Source: Candidatus Nomurabacteria bacterium GW2011_GWA2_40_9 (GTDB taxonomy: Bacteria; Patescibacteriota; Minisyncoccia; Phycocordibacterales; UBA9973). From it: a stretch of DNA of 33,498 nt. A model generated the notes under the pieces. It was not told the DNA's origin. It saw only the letters and a program-made list of their open reading frames with translations, and did no database searches. Where the stretch lies: contig LBZW01000005.1 of assembly GCA_000993955.1 (NCBI GenBank), positions 1 to 33,498 on the forward strand, written 5' to 3'. Below are positions 22,243-29,820 of the stretch, in pieces (the first letter of the stretch is position 1; each line of letters starts with the position of its first letter). A program made the position numbers and the translations under genes.

Positions 22243-23436
22243 CTATCCTAGTATTTTAGTAACAACTCCTGCTCCAACAGTCTTGCCTCCTTCACGAATA
22301 GCAAATCTCTGTTGTTCCTCAAGAGCCACGGGAGTAACCAATTTAACTGTTATCTTCACTGTATCTCCAGGCATAACCATCTCTGTGCCTTCTGCTAGAG
22401 TCACATCTCCTGTCACATCTGTAGTTCGGATATAGAATTGAGGCTTGTAACCCTTGAAGAAAGGAGTGTGTCTTCCACCTTCTTCCTTTTTCAAAACATA
22501 AATTTCACAAGTAAAATTGTCGTGTGGAGTAGTGGTACCTGGTTTAGAGAGCACTTGTCCACGAGTGATATCTTCTTTCTTTAAACCACGAAGAAGGATA
22601 CCAGCATTGTCCCCAGCCATTCCTTCTTGCAAATTTTTGTTAAACATTTCAATACCTGTAACAACTGATTTTTGAGTAGCTTTGATTCCAACGATTTCGA
22701 TTTCTTCACCTACCTTTACTACTCCTCTTTCGATTTTACCTGTAACCACTGTGCCACGGCCTTCGATAGAGAATATGTCTTCTACTGGCATAAGGAAAGG
22801 CTTTGATATGTCGCGTTCTGGAACTGGGATGTAAGTGTCAAGTGCGTTTGTAAGCTCAAGAATTTTCTTTGCCCATTCGTCATCAACTGTTGTAGCTTCG
22901 AGGCCTTTCAAAGCAGAACCACGAATAACAGGAGCCCCTACGCCGTCAAAACCTTGCTTTGTTAAGAGTTCGCGGATTTCTTCTTCCACCATGTCTATCA
23001 TGTCTTTGTCGTCAACCATATCGCACTTGTTCAAAAATACAATCATCTTTGGCACACCGACTTGCTTCGCAAGTAATACATGTTCTCTAGTCTGAGGCAT
23101 AGCACCGTCAGTAGCTGCAACCACAAGAATAGCACCGTCCATCTGAGCAGCACCTGTAATCATGTTCTTTATGTAGTCAGCGTGTCCTGGAGCATCAATG
23201 TGTGCATAATGTCGTGCATCTGTTGCATACTCATTATGAGAAATATTTATCGTAATACCACGAGCTTTTTCTTCTGGAGCATTATCAATTTGATCTACTC
23301 CTCTAAGACGAACTGTTTTACCAGCTAAATTAAGCACATGCAAAATTGCAGCTGTTAAAGTTGTCTTACCGTGGTCAACATGACCAATGGTTCCCACATT
23401 TATATGTGGCTTGTCTCTTTTAAATTCTTCTGCCAT
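22243..23436 (-). CDS. tuf: Elongation factor Tu
   Basis: 397 residues. GTPase that brings aminoacyl-tRNA to the ribosome. P-loop GHVDHGKT, switch [14 protein letters not shown] and GSALKG are intact; C-terminal [21 protein letters not shown] and [13 protein letters not shown] close the barrels. First gene of a unit that continues into rpsJ, with a long leader and its own strong promoter. Confidence 0.99.
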   Translation of the reverse strand: MAEEFKRDKPHINVGTIGHVDHGKTTLTAAILHVLNLAGKTVRLRGVDQIDNAPEEKARGITINISHNEYATDARHYAHIDAPGHADYIKNMITGAAQMDGAILVVAATDGAMPQTREHVLLAKQVGVPKMIVFLNKCDMVDDKDMIDMVEEEIRELLTKQGFDGVGAPVIRGSALKGLEATTVDDEWAKKILELTNALDTYIPVPERDISKPFLMPVEDIFSIEGRGTVVTGKIERGVVKVGEEIEIVGIKATQKSVVTGIEMFNKNLQEGMAGDNAGILLRGLKKEDITRGQVLSKPGTTTPHDNFTCEIYVLKKEEGGRHTPFFKGYKPQFYIRTTDVTGDVTLAEGTEMVMPGDTVKITVKLVTPVALEEQQRFAIREGGKTVGAGVVTKILG

Positions 23437-23652
23437 ATTTTTGTTATTACTAGATAGAACTCAACATACGATTACCAGTTGTTGGGGTCTAGCTACTAAC
23501 TGCGTCTCGCCGAAGCTTCATGCAAAGGCGGACTGATTAATCCTTCGCTTTTCGCTCAGGATCCGACTGTTGTCGGACTTATAATAAATTCTATATATTT
23601 TATAAACTCACTTGCTATAAATTTGCAATAGAAAAACCGCAAAAGTGCAGCT
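23437..23652 (-). promoter_or_regulatory. Long structured leader of tuf
   Basis: About 215 nt between the predicted start site and the ATG, with no open frame of note. It contains the hairpin GTCCGAC-AACA-GTCGGA(T) and GC-rich stretches (GCTTCGGCGAGACGC) unlike the AT-rich surroundings. tRNA was considered and not found. Attenuation or protein binding is possible but not shown. Confidence 0.45.
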
Positions 23653-23658
23653 CCCATC

Positions 23659-23686
23659 ATACTAGCAGATTAAAAATGAATGTCAA
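23659..23686 (-). promoter_or_regulatory. Promoter of tuf-rpsJ-...-rplB
   Basis: -35 TTGACA (23681-23686), 16-nt spacer, extended -10 TGCTAGTAT (TAGTAT 23659-23664). Confidence 0.78.
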
Positions 23687-23688
23687 AT

Positions 23689-23713
23689 AAAAAAAAGGTC
23701 ATTGCTGACCTTT
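23689..23713 (-). terminator. Terminator overlapping the end of the 49-residue gene
   Basis: AAAGGTCA-GCAA-TGACCTTT followed by a T-run on the minus strand. The stop codon of the small gene is in the stem. It ends 3 nt before the tuf -35 box. Confidence 0.85.
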
Positions 23714-23848
23714 GACTTCTTCCCATTCGATAATGATATTTAAATCATTATCTTTAAAAATATTCACTACAAAGCCAAGCTTTCTTAGAAGCTCAGCAAA
23801 ATCTAGAGCAAGCTCTAGATTTTCTAGATCAAATTTTTTTCTGTTCAT
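23699..23848 (-). CDS. 49-residue protein of unknown function
   Basis: ATG 23848 to TGA 23699. Acidic and Leu-rich: ELALDFAELLRKLGFVVNIF, then a short end EWEEVKGQQ. No membrane segment. The reading frame fits exactly between a promoter with a GA tract (23890-23918) and a terminator, which supports a real transcript. Family unknown. Confidence 0.55.
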   Translation of the reverse strand: MNRKKFDLENLELALDFAELLRKLGFVVNIFKDNDLNIIIEWEEVKGQQ

Positions 23849-23889
23849 GTCGCAATTTTTTTTAAAAAAAAGTGAACGATATCTTCTTC

Positions 23890-23918
23890 AACCTACTCTC
23901 TCTCTCTGGATTTGTCAA
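23890..23918 (-). promoter_or_regulatory. GA-tract promoter A
   Basis: -35 TTGACA (23913-23918), 17-nt spacer ending in an AG-dinucleotide run, -10 TAGGTT (23890-23895). The block recurs at 24606 and 25326. Confidence 0.55.
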
Positions 23919-23920
23919 GC

Positions 23921-23950
23921 AAACAAAAAAACAGAAGCAAGGCTTCTGTT
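23921..23950 (-). terminator. Terminator after the 34-residue membrane protein gene
   Basis: AACAGAAGC-CTT-GCTTCTGTT followed by T7 and TTTGC, then directly the -35 of GA-tract promoter A. Confidence 0.85.
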
Positions 23951-23975
23951 TTTCTGTATGTCCTATTTATTATTT

Positions 23976-24080
23976 TTACTTTTCGTGATTACCTTTCTTC
24001 GCAGCTATAATGAGAAGAAAAAGCGCAATAAGTACTAACGCTCCCAATATATATATATTTACCATAATATTTGTATTCAT
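23976..24080 (-). CDS. 34-residue single-pass membrane peptide
   Basis: ATG 24080 to TAA 23976. One hydrophobic segment, IYILGALVLIALFLLIIAA, followed by KKGNHEK; predicted N-out or N-in anchor with a basic cytoplasmic end. It sits between the 62-residue membrane gene and a terminator. Could be a type I toxin-like or accessory peptide; no antisense RNA is evident. Family unknown. Confidence 0.5.
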   Translation of the reverse strand: MNTNIMVNIYILGALVLIALFLLIIAAKKGNHEK

Positions 24081-24086
24081 AATTAA

Positions 24087-24275
24087 TTATTCATATTTTC
24101 TAGTAATAATGTAACCCGACCAAGATAAAAGTGACAAAAACAGACCAAGAAGCACAACAAAATAATTTATATCGTTACTCATCAAACTTGCCAGAAAAAC
24201 TGAAGCAAAGAAAATTTGTCCAAGGTCTTTACTTACTTCCCCTAAAGCTTTTGGATTTATAAGCGATCTATACAT
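24087..24275 (-). CDS. 62-residue membrane protein
   Basis: ATG 24275 (an in-frame ATG at 24326 lies upstream of the promoter and is rejected). MYRSLINPKALGEVSKDLG then two hydrophobic stretches (QIFFASVFLASLM and FVVLLGLFLSLLSWSGYII) and RKYE. Small two-TM proteins of this form are frequent in CPR genomes and unassigned. -10 TACAAT is 6 nt before the ATG. Confidence 0.6.
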   Translation of the reverse strand: MYRSLINPKALGEVSKDLGQIFFASVFLASLMSNDINYFVVLLGLFLSLLSWSGYIITRKYE

Positions 24276-24281
24276 GATTAA

Positions 24282-24311
24282 ATTGTAACATATAGATAAA
24301 AATAAATGCAA
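24282..24311 (-). promoter_or_regulatory. Promoter of the 62-residue membrane protein
   Basis: -35 TTGCAT (24306-24311), 18-nt spacer, -10 TACAAT (24282-24287), 6 nt to ATG. Confidence 0.6.
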
Positions 24312-24312
24312 A

Positions 24313-24383
24313 CAAAAAATCCCCAAAGCGGTTTTGTCTATTTATCCATTTTTCAGGAGAAGGACTAACAGCTTTGGAGATTA
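24313..24383 (-). terminator. Terminator after the 53-residue gene
   Basis: AATCTCCAAAGC pairs with GCTTTGGGGATT over a long loop, then TTTTTTGTTTGC and the next promoter. Confidence 0.65.
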
Positions 24384-24388
24384 GAGAA

Positions 24389-24550
24389 TTATTCGTCTGG
24401 GAATAAGTCTTTAAATTTAACAAAACGAAAATTTTCCATGTTGGCTTCTGGAATTTTTTTTGGCTTTTTGTATTTCACAAAAATAAAAATTATGGCAACT
24501 ATCATGCCAAAAAAAACCCAAGTAAAAAAAATAAATTCAATCGTTTTCAT
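24389..24550 (-). CDS. 53-residue single-pass membrane protein
   Basis: ATG 24550 (MKTIEF); the longer frame to 24643 overlaps the promoter. One membrane segment, FIFFTWVFFGMIVAIIFIFV, then KYKKPKKIPE and an acidic end FKDLFPDE. Driven by GA-tract promoter B. Unknown family. Confidence 0.55.
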   Translation of the reverse strand: MKTIEFIFFTWVFFGMIVAIIFIFVKYKKPKKIPEANMENFRFVKFKDLFPDE

Positions 24551-24605
24551 AATAAAAAATTTAGATCTGGACATACAATGCAGATCTGGAACAGATATTT
24601 TCTTA

Positions 24606-24634
24606 AAACTACTCTCTCTCTCTTGATTTGTCAA
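24606..24634 (-). promoter_or_regulatory. GA-tract promoter B
   Basis: -35 TTGACA (24629-24634), 17-nt spacer with an AG run, -10 TAGTTT (24606-24611). The leader AAGAAAATATCTGTT matches that of copies A and C. Confidence 0.55.
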
Positions 24635-24641
24635 CCTAATC

Positions 24642-24674
24642 AAAAAAATACAAGGTCTTGCCTTGTATTTTTTT
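24642..24674 (-). terminator. Terminator after the RelE-like gene
   Basis: AAATACAAGG-CAAGA-CCTTGTATTT followed by T-run on the minus strand. Confidence 0.85.
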
Positions 24675-24690
24675 GAGAGTTTTTTAAGTT

Positions 24691-24975
24691 TTAAATAAAA
24701 GAGTATTTTTTATAAATACGATCGTGGTGGTCATAATCGGCAAAAGTTATCTCTTCATTTTCTATTTTATAAACCAAAACAAATGATCCAATATGAACTC
24801 TACGGTAGTTTTTTATAACATTACGAAGAGGTTTGCCGACAAATGGATTGGAAATTATTTTATATACTTGGTCTTCTATTTTCTTTAATCCTGATTTATC
24901 TTTTCTTGCCATTTTCTCAAGAATTTTTTTAAATTCTATAGAAAAAACAAAATTTATTTTTTGATTAATTTCCAT
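24691..24975 (-). CDS. RelE/ParE-superfamily toxin
   Basis: 94 residues. FSIEFKKILEKMARKDKSGLKK, NPFVGKPLRNVIKNYRRVHIG, SFVLVYKIENEEITFADYDHHDRIYKKY: the helix pair plus sheet of RelE-type ribonucleases, with the late basic/His/Tyr residues intact (HHDRIYKKY). It follows its partner by 2 nt and is followed by a terminator, so this is a compact two-gene TA operon. Confidence 0.8.
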   Translation of the reverse strand: MEINQKINFVFSIEFKKILEKMARKDKSGLKKIEDQVYKIISNPFVGKPLRNVIKNYRRVHIGSFVLVYKIENEEITFADYDHHDRIYKKYSFI

Positions 24976-24977
24976 AA

Positions 24978-25208
24978 TTAAAGAGAATTAAAGAAATTTT
25001 TTACCTCATTTTTATTTTTAAACTTCATACCCTTACCCAAAGATAGCCCTTTTTCAATCTTAGAAAGTCTTTTTATATATTCAGGTTTTATTTCATCTTG
25101 AGCAATGTGATAGACAATATTTTGCAAACGAGTCAAATCACCCCGAAGTTTTTCTTGAGTATCTAAAATTTGCATATATTTATTTCTGGGCATAGTTACA
25201 ATATTCAT
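24978..25208 (-). CDS. Antitoxin partner of the RelE-like toxin
   Basis: 76 residues, ATG 25208 six nt after a -10 box. MPRNKYMQILDTQEKLRGDL and a Lys/Asn-rich end (GMKFKNKNEVKNFFNSL). The sequence does not match a named antitoxin class by eye; the call rests on operon position directly upstream of a RelE-type toxin, size and charge. Confidence 0.6.
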   Translation of the reverse strand: MNIVTMPRNKYMQILDTQEKLRGDLTRLQNIVYHIAQDEIKPEYIKRLSKIEKGLSLGKGMKFKNKNEVKNFFNSL

Positions 25209-25214
25209 ATCTCT

Positions 25215-25243
25215 AGCATATCAAAAAATAAATTTAATATCAA
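25215..25243 (-). promoter_or_regulatory. Promoter of the RelE-like TA pair
   Basis: -35 TTGATA (25238-25243), 17-nt spacer, -10 TATGCT (25215-25220), 6 nt to ATG 25208. Confidence 0.55.
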
Positions 25244-25290
25244 ATAAAAAAAGTGCCTATTTCTAAATGTAATTTAAATTTCTTTTTCAT
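25240..25290 (-). pseudogene. 16-codon remnant downstream of GA-tract promoter C
   Basis: MKKKFKLHLEIGTFFI then TGA. It takes the place held by small genes after promoters A and B and looks like the stump of a lost gene. Confidence 0.3.
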
Positions 25291-25325
25291 GATGAAAGAA
25301 TTTTTAGTTAACAAATATTTTCTTA

Positions 25326-25350
25326 AATCTACTCTCTCTGGATTTGTCAA
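25326..25350 (-). promoter_or_regulatory. GA-tract promoter C, shortened spacer
   Basis: -35 TTGACA (25345-25350), only 13 nt, -10-like TAGATT (25326-25331). The AG run is 4 bp shorter than in A and B, so the promoter should be weak or off. Confidence 0.45.
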
Positions 25351-25356
25351 GCAAAC

Positions 25357-25388
25357 AAAAAAACAGAAGCAATGCTTCTGTTTTTTTG
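25357..25388 (-). terminator. Terminator after the DUF2283 gene
   Basis: AAACAGAAGC-ATT-GCTTCTGTTT followed by T-run and GTTTGC. Nearly the same as 23921-23950. Confidence 0.85.
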
Positions 25389-25406
25389 GGTTATATATTG
25401 TAGATT

Positions 25407-25640
25407 TTATCTTGCGTAAGAAAGTCTGTTTACTTGAGGAATATTCAACACTTTGTTACTTTGTTTGAGAAATTTGGATGCTTCTACTATTTCTATCAAA
25501 ACCGGAATATTGTTTTTAGTAAAATGCACTATGAAATTACCGAGTTCAGAAGCAAAATCTATCTGACCTTTATTTAAAAGTTCCAAGCTCATCACATCAG
25601 ATTCAGAATCATATTTAATTTTGGTTTTTTTATTTATCAT
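25407..25640 (-). CDS. DUF2283 family protein (antitoxin-like), copy 1
   Basis: 77 residues: IKYDSESDVMSLELLNKGQI, ASELGNFIVHFTKNNIPVLIEIVEAS. DUF2283 proteins are short beta-rich proteins often coded beside DUF4258 genes. The pair (DUF4258 first, DUF2283 second, 11-nt overlap) is present here intact and is commonly listed as TA-like, but activity is unproven. Same length as copy 2 at 29389. Confidence 0.75.
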   Translation of the reverse strand: MINKKTKIKYDSESDVMSLELLNKGQIDFASELGNFIVHFTKNNIPVLIEIVEASKFLKQSNKVLNIPQVNRLSYAR

Positions 25641-25884
25641 ATTGTGTTTTTCTTCCCGGATAAAAAGTAATAATTTTTATAACTCGCATTTCTATTTTAT
25701 ATACTACTCGTAACACATGACTTTTATTTAAACTTGCTTGGGCAATGAGTAATGGGAGCCGACTAGAGTCTATTTTTTCAGGTTTTATTACAGTACTTTC
25801 TACTATTTTCTTTGAAATTATAACTCCATGTTTTTCTAATAAGCTAAACTTTTCTTGAGCATGTTTTGTAAAGTATATAATCAT
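25630..25884 (-). CDS. DUF4258 family protein (toxin-like)
   Basis: 84 residues: MIIYFTKHAQEKFSLLEKHGV has the T-HA---- start of DUF4258, then KPEKIDSS, HVLRVVYKIEMRVIKIITFYPGRK, where the late Tyr/His-Lys strand resembles RelE-fold proteins. Overlaps the DUF2283 start. A TACAAT box lies about 18 nt before the ATG. Confidence 0.75.
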   Translation of the reverse strand: MIIYFTKHAQEKFSLLEKHGVIISKKIVESTVIKPEKIDSSRLPLLIAQASLNKSHVLRVVYKIEMRVIKIITFYPGRKTQYDK

Positions 25885-25979
25885 ATAAATTTACACACTT
25901 AAATTGTAACATATACAGAAAAATAAAAAAAGGCCTAATAAAAGCTAAAACGGATTTGATTTTTAAAAAATCTATTTTA

Positions 25980-26147
25980 TTAAATTCCAAAATATAGAGA
26001 TAGTGCTTCACTTAAATTTTTAAGTGCTTCTTTTTTTGTCTTGCCAAAACTAGAAATATCAACATTTAAACATTGAGACACATAATATTTCCCTTCTTTC
26101 CAAACTATATTTTGTAAATTTAACTTCTTTGAACCGAGATAACACAA
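25980..26147 (-). pseudogene. HicB-like antitoxin fragment
   Basis: LNLQNIVWKEGKYYVSQCLN and SSFGKTKKEALKNLSEALSLYF are HicB-type. No ATG precedes it; the best start is TTG 26147 (55 residues). The open frame further upstream crosses the transposase stub in another frame. No hicA follows. Probably a leftover of a TA pair. Confidence 0.5.
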
Positions 26148-26160
26148 ATGTTTTGAGGGG

Positions 26161-26352
26161 CTAAAAAATATTCTGAGTTCCGTAAAAATTGTTAAAAGCT
26201 TCTTTAGTTGCCAGATTCCCGTACTTCTCCCAGAATGCAAGAATCCGACACCTTTCTTTTGCTTGTTCGGTAATCATATGCCTAAACCGTAGCATACGAT
26301 TCCAGATTGTTATGAATCCTTTTGTTCCTTTTAATTTGTTAAATTGTCGCAT
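26161..26352 (-). pseudogene. N-terminal stub of an integrase/transposase-like protein
   Basis: 63 codons. MLRFRHMITEQAKERCRILA then FWEKYGNLATKEAFN is the helix-turn-helix start seen in long IS481-like or integrase-core proteins of CPR bacteria; here it ends after NFYGTQNIF. The catalytic core is gone. The only sign of a transposable gene in the window. Confidence 0.5.
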
Positions 26353-26402
26353 AAAAAGACTTAATTAAAAGTCTCATATGTATCTGAACTTGTGCAGCAA
26401 AC

Positions 26403-26438
26403 AAAACAAAAAAGACGAACACCCGGCGTTCGTCTTTA
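26403..26438 (-). terminator. Terminator after the YafQ-like toxin gene
   Basis: AAAGACGAAC-GCCGGGT-GTTCGTCTTT followed by TTTTGTTTTGTTTGC. Confidence 0.85.
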
Positions 26439-26464
26439 CGGATATCTTTTTGATTAGTATATTT

Positions 26465-26740
26465 TTAAAAAAATTTTGGATGTGAACCTATATCCACTAA
26501 AAGAAGTATCAATTCCTTATCTAAAATCTTATAGAGTAACAAAATGTTTGGATAGATATGGCATTCGCGAATGCCTTCCAATTGACCCTTTAATTTATGA
26601 TCATGATATTTTGCATCAAGCGGAATTCTTTTCTGAATCAATTCAATAATTTTTTCAAGTTTTGAAACATCAAAATTCTTATTTTGCATATACAGCTTTA
26701 AAGACTTTTTATATTTCTTTGATTCAATTATTGAGAGCAT
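26465..26740 (-). CDS. YafQ-family RelE-type toxin
   Basis: 91 residues. PLDAKYHDHKLKGQLEGIREC, HIYPNILLLYKILDKELILL, VDIGSHPKFF. The two His of the DH-L motif, the Asp/His near the end and the final Phe match the YafQ catalytic set (ribosome-dependent mRNA cleavage). Overlaps its antitoxin gene by 17 nt. Intact. Confidence 0.88.
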   Translation of the reverse strand: MLSIIESKKYKKSLKLYMQNKNFDVSKLEKIIELIQKRIPLDAKYHDHKLKGQLEGIRECHIYPNILLLYKILDKELILLLVDIGSHPKFF

Positions 26741-27029
26741 ATACTTTTTTACCTAAAATTGCTTCATGCATTTGTCTTGCAGTTTTATAAGTTTTTATTT
26801 TTTTATTTTTCAAATCTCTCTCAATATTTGCTATTTCTTTTAGAATTTCAGATTCATATCGTTGAGTATATCCATTTATAGTCTTCACTTCAAAAGGAAT
26901 CTTCTTCTCTTGCACGCTCTGGTATAAAAAAAGCTTCACAGCGCTAGAAATATCCAGACCCATAAGTGCAAAAGTCTTGCGAGCATCTTCTTTTATTTTT
27001 TCATCAATTCGTATATTTAAAGTAGTCAT
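26724..27029 (-). CDS. RelB/DinJ-family antitoxin
   Basis: 101 residues. MTTLNIRIDEKIKEDARKTF and MGLDISSAVKLFLYQ are the ribbon-helix-helix domain that binds DNA; the rest (EVKTINGYTQRYESEIL onward) wraps the toxin. Its ATG is 6 nt after a -10 box, and a 12-bp palindrome fills the promoter spacer, fitting autorepression. Confidence 0.88.
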   Translation of the reverse strand: MTTLNIRIDEKIKEDARKTFALMGLDISSAVKLFLYQSVQEKKIPFEVKTINGYTQRYESEILKEIANIERDLKNKKIKTYKTARQMHEAILGKKVYALNN

Positions 27030-27035
27030 GATATA

Positions 27036-27063
27036 AGTATATACATTGTGCGCACAAAGTCAA
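27036..27063 (-). promoter_or_regulatory. Promoter and operator of the dinJ/yafQ-like operon
   Basis: -35 TTGACT (27058-27063), 16-nt spacer, -10 TATACT (27036-27041). TTGTGCGCACAA (27046-27057) is a perfect palindrome in the spacer. Confidence 0.72.
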
Positions 27064-27068
27064 GCAAA

Positions 27069-27142
27069 TAAAAAATCCCAAAACGGTTGGTAATCTTTAT
27101 GCTTCGTTTTTTAGAAGCGACTTGCCAACAGTTTTGGGGATT
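27069..27142 (-). terminator. Terminator after fusA
   Basis: A long stem, AATCCC-AAAAC-GTTGG paired with its complement, topped by GCTTC/GAAGC, then TTTTTTATTTGC on the minus strand. It lies directly before the dinJ-like promoter. Confidence 0.8.
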
Positions 27143-27170
27143 AAAAATCATGGTTTTTTGATTTTATTTT

Positions 27171-29318
27171 TTATTTTCGTGCAGATATTATCATTTCCGC
27201 CACATTATTTGGCACGATGTCGTAACGAATGAATTCCATAGTGAAAGATGCACGCCCTTCGGTCATAGAGCGGAGGCCTGTCATGTATCCGAACATTTCT
27301 GAAAGCGGCACGATAGCCTTTACAACTTTGTTCATGCCACGATCTTCCATACCTTCGATCAGTGCACGCTTACTAGATAAATTTCCTGTGACATCTCCCA
27401 TAAATTTATCTGGGGTGACTACTTCTACTTTCATCATCGGTTCTAGGATCACTGGCTTTGCCATGCGACATGCATCCTGTATTGCCATTGATGCTGCTAT
27501 CTTGAAAGCCATTTCGTTTGAGTCCACTTCGTGGAAAGATCCATCCCAAAGGTCTACAGACACATTGACCATCTTGAACCCTGCAAGTATTCCACGGTCG
27601 AGTCCTTCTTTGAATCCTTTTTCACAAGGCGCAATGTACTCCTGCGGGATAGCTCCTCCTTTGATGCTGTTTATAAATTCAAAACCTTCTGACCTCTTGG
27701 TATTCTTTGGTAGGTCTTCTATTTCTTCTTTTGTCAATGCCACCATAGGCTTGACCTTGATCTTTACATGACCATAGTTTCCGCGTCCGCCAGACTGCTT
27801 GATGTATTTACCTTCTGTTTCAGATGTGCCGTTTATAGTCTCTCTATATGCTACCTGTGGCTTACCTACATTTGCTTCCACGGTGAACTCTCTCTTCATA
27901 CGGTCCACAATAATTTCCAAATGAAGTTCCCCCATACCTGCGATGATAGTCTCTCCTGTTTCTTGATCGGTGGTCACTTTGAAAGTAGGGTCTTCTTGGG
28001 CGAGACGGTTGAGTGCCATGCCCATTTTTTCTTGGTCAGCTTTTGTCTTTGGTTCTATGCGAAGTGAGATAACTGGTTCTGGAAAAACGATTCTGTTTAA
28101 TTCTACTGGAGCATTTTCATCACAAAGAGTATCTGAAGTAATAGTGTCTTTTAGACCTACTGCTGCTGCTATCTCCCCTGCATATACTTTCTTTACCTCT
28201 TCTCGGTCGTTTGCGTGCATACGCAAAATTCTACCAATTCTTTCTTTATTTCTAGTTCGAGGATTATAAACATAACTTCCAGCAGAAAGAAATCCTGAAT
28301 ACACACGGAAGAAAATAATTTGCCCTACGAATGGATCAGTAGCCACCTTGAAAGCGAGTGCTGAAAAAGGTTCTGTGTCAGACGCATGTCTAACCATAGG
28401 CTCCTCAGTATCAGGATTGATTCCCGGGATCGGAGGAATATCTGTCGGAGCTGGGAGATAATCTACAACTGCATCGAGCACGAGCTGAACACCCTTGTTC
28501 TTCAAAGCTGAGCCAGCAAATACTGGGAAAATTTCGTTTGCGATGACTGCCTTGCGGAGTACTTTTTTCAAAGTATCATAACTAGGAACTATGCCTTCTA
28601 AATATTCAATCATCAAAGCTTCGTCATTTTCTACTATTTTCTCTACAAGTTCATTGTGAAAGCCGAGCGCTTGTGCTTTGTATTCTTCAGGAATTTCTTT
28701 TTCTAATACAACATTGCCCATCTCGCCTTCAAAGTAATATGCTTTCATTTTGAGTAAATCTATCACTCCTTCATGTTTTTCTTCAAGGCCTATAGGTATC
28801 TGCATGCGGACTGCTTTTTTTGTCAGTCTGTCTAAAATAGTTTTGTATGAATGTTCAAAAGATGCACCTATTCTATCTAATTTATTTATAAAACAAATTC
28901 TAGGCACATTTGCTTCATTAGCATAGCGCCAGTTTGTCTCAGACTGTGGCTCTACTCCCGCTACTCCGTCAAACACTACCACTGCCCCGTCGAGCACGCG
29001 AAGAGAACGCTTTACCTCTACGGTAAAATCTATATGTCCTGGTGTATCTATAATATTAAATCTGTGTTTTAAATTTTTATTTTTTAAATCATAGGTAGGA
29101 GTCCAGAAACATGTTACAGCCGCAGAAGTGATAGTGATACCCCTTTCTCTTTCTTGTTCCATCCAGTCAGTGGTTGTCTCTCCGTCATGTACCTCACCTA
29201 TCTTGTGTGATACGCCAGTATAAAATAGTACACGCTCTGTCGTGGTAGTCTTGCCTGCATCAATGTGCGCAATGATTCCAAAATTGCGAACTTTTTCTAG
29301 TGGATAATCTCTTTCCAT
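27171..29318 (-). CDS. fusA: Elongation factor G
   Basis: 715 residues from ATG 29318 ([20 protein letters not shown]). Translocase GTPase. P-loop [15 protein letters not shown], switch [23 protein letters not shown]; domain IV tip and [20 protein letters not shown] are intact. The upstream frame has no conserved sequence and is not used. A TATAAT at 29335-29340 is likely its own -10; no good -35 is seen. Ends in a strong terminator, so tuf is on a different transcript. Confidence 0.98.
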   Translation of the reverse strand: MERDYPLEKVRNFGIIAHIDAGKTTTTERVLFYTGVSHKIGEVHDGETTTDWMEQERERGITITSAAVTCFWTPTYDLKNKNLKHRFNIIDTPGHIDFTVEVKRSLRVLDGAVVVFDGVAGVEPQSETNWRYANEANVPRICFINKLDRIGASFEHSYKTILDRLTKKAVRMQIPIGLEEKHEGVIDLLKMKAYYFEGEMGNVVLEKEIPEEYKAQALGFHNELVEKIVENDEALMIEYLEGIVPSYDTLKKVLRKAVIANEIFPVFAGSALKNKGVQLVLDAVVDYLPAPTDIPPIPGINPDTEEPMVRHASDTEPFSALAFKVATDPFVGQIIFFRVYSGFLSAGSYVYNPRTRNKERIGRILRMHANDREEVKKVYAGEIAAAVGLKDTITSDTLCDENAPVELNRIVFPEPVISLRIEPKTKADQEKMGMALNRLAQEDPTFKVTTDQETGETIIAGMGELHLEIIVDRMKREFTVEANVGKPQVAYRETINGTSETEGKYIKQSGGRGNYGHVKIKVKPMVALTKEEIEDLPKNTKRSEGFEFINSIKGGAIPQEYIAPCEKGFKEGLDRGILAGFKMVNVSVDLWDGSFHEVDSNEMAFKIAASMAIQDACRMAKPVILEPMMKVEVVTPDKFMGDVTGNLSSKRALIEGMEDRGMNKVVKAIVPLSEMFGYMTGLRSMTEGRASFTMEFIRYDIVPNNVAEMIISARK

Positions 29319-29388
29319 ATAACGAACACTATATATTATACAAATATTTTTTGCAAATAAAATGATAAGTCTTGTATAATAGAAAAAT

Positions 29389-29622
29389 TTATCTTGCAAC
29401 CGATAATTCTGACTCTAAATTATACAAAGGTATATTAGATATGTTTGTAAAACTTTTTATAGAAAGCTGATTTTTGGCATCTAGAATTTCAATGCCTATA
29501 GTGTTTCCTCTTTTATCTAAGTCAACCATCATCCTGTCTGAGAGTTTCAATGTATTAAAAACCTTACCTTTTTGAAAAGTTATATACAATGCATCTGCAA
29601 TTTTGTCGTATGTTGATTTCAT
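29389..29622 (-). CDS. DUF2283 family protein (antitoxin-like), copy 2
   Basis: 77 residues from ATG 29622. [39 protein letters not shown] is the textbook DUF2283 pattern. The usual DUF4258 partner is reduced to 12 codons just upstream, so this antitoxin-like gene is an orphan. Confidence 0.78.
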   Translation of the reverse strand: MKSTYDKIADALYITFQKGKVFNTLKLSDRMMVDLDKRGNTIGIEILDAKNQLSIKSFTNISNIPLYNLESELSVAR

Positions 29623-29662
29623 AAGTTCTCTTTTTAGCATGATCAGTAAGAACTATTTTCAT
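29564..29662 (-). pseudogene. DUF4258 remnant
   Basis: ATG 29662 reads MKIVLTDHAKKR, a good DUF4258 start, but then runs out of frame across the DUF2283 gene and stops at 29564. Only the first 12 codons look homologous. Confidence 0.45.
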
Positions 29663-29820
29663 ATTTTTTGTCCGTGAAAATTTATATCAAGGATTGTACC
29701 TGTTGATTTATTTATCCAATATTCATGAGAACCCTCTCTTTGTTTATGAAAAACAAAACCATTTTCAGAAATGAAATCTATCACATCTCTATAAGTCCAA
29801 TTAAACAGTCCTCGAGGCAT
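29659..29820 (-). pseudogene. HicA-family toxin, truncated
   Basis: 53 codons: MPRGLFNWTYRDVIDFISEN, GFVFHKQREGSHEYWI with the HicA catalytic His in GSH, then ILDINFHGQKI and TGA. The final helices (20 or so residues) are gone and the stop overlaps the DUF4258 remnant start. Probably inactive. Its start overlaps the hicB end by 20 nt. Confidence 0.65.

Noticed and set aside
23437-23652. tRNA gene in the tuf leader
   Set aside because: No acceptor stem, T-loop motif or anticodon arm could be placed on either strand.
26161-26352. Complete insertion sequence
   Set aside because: Only an N-terminal stub is present; no terminal inverted repeats or target duplications were found around it.
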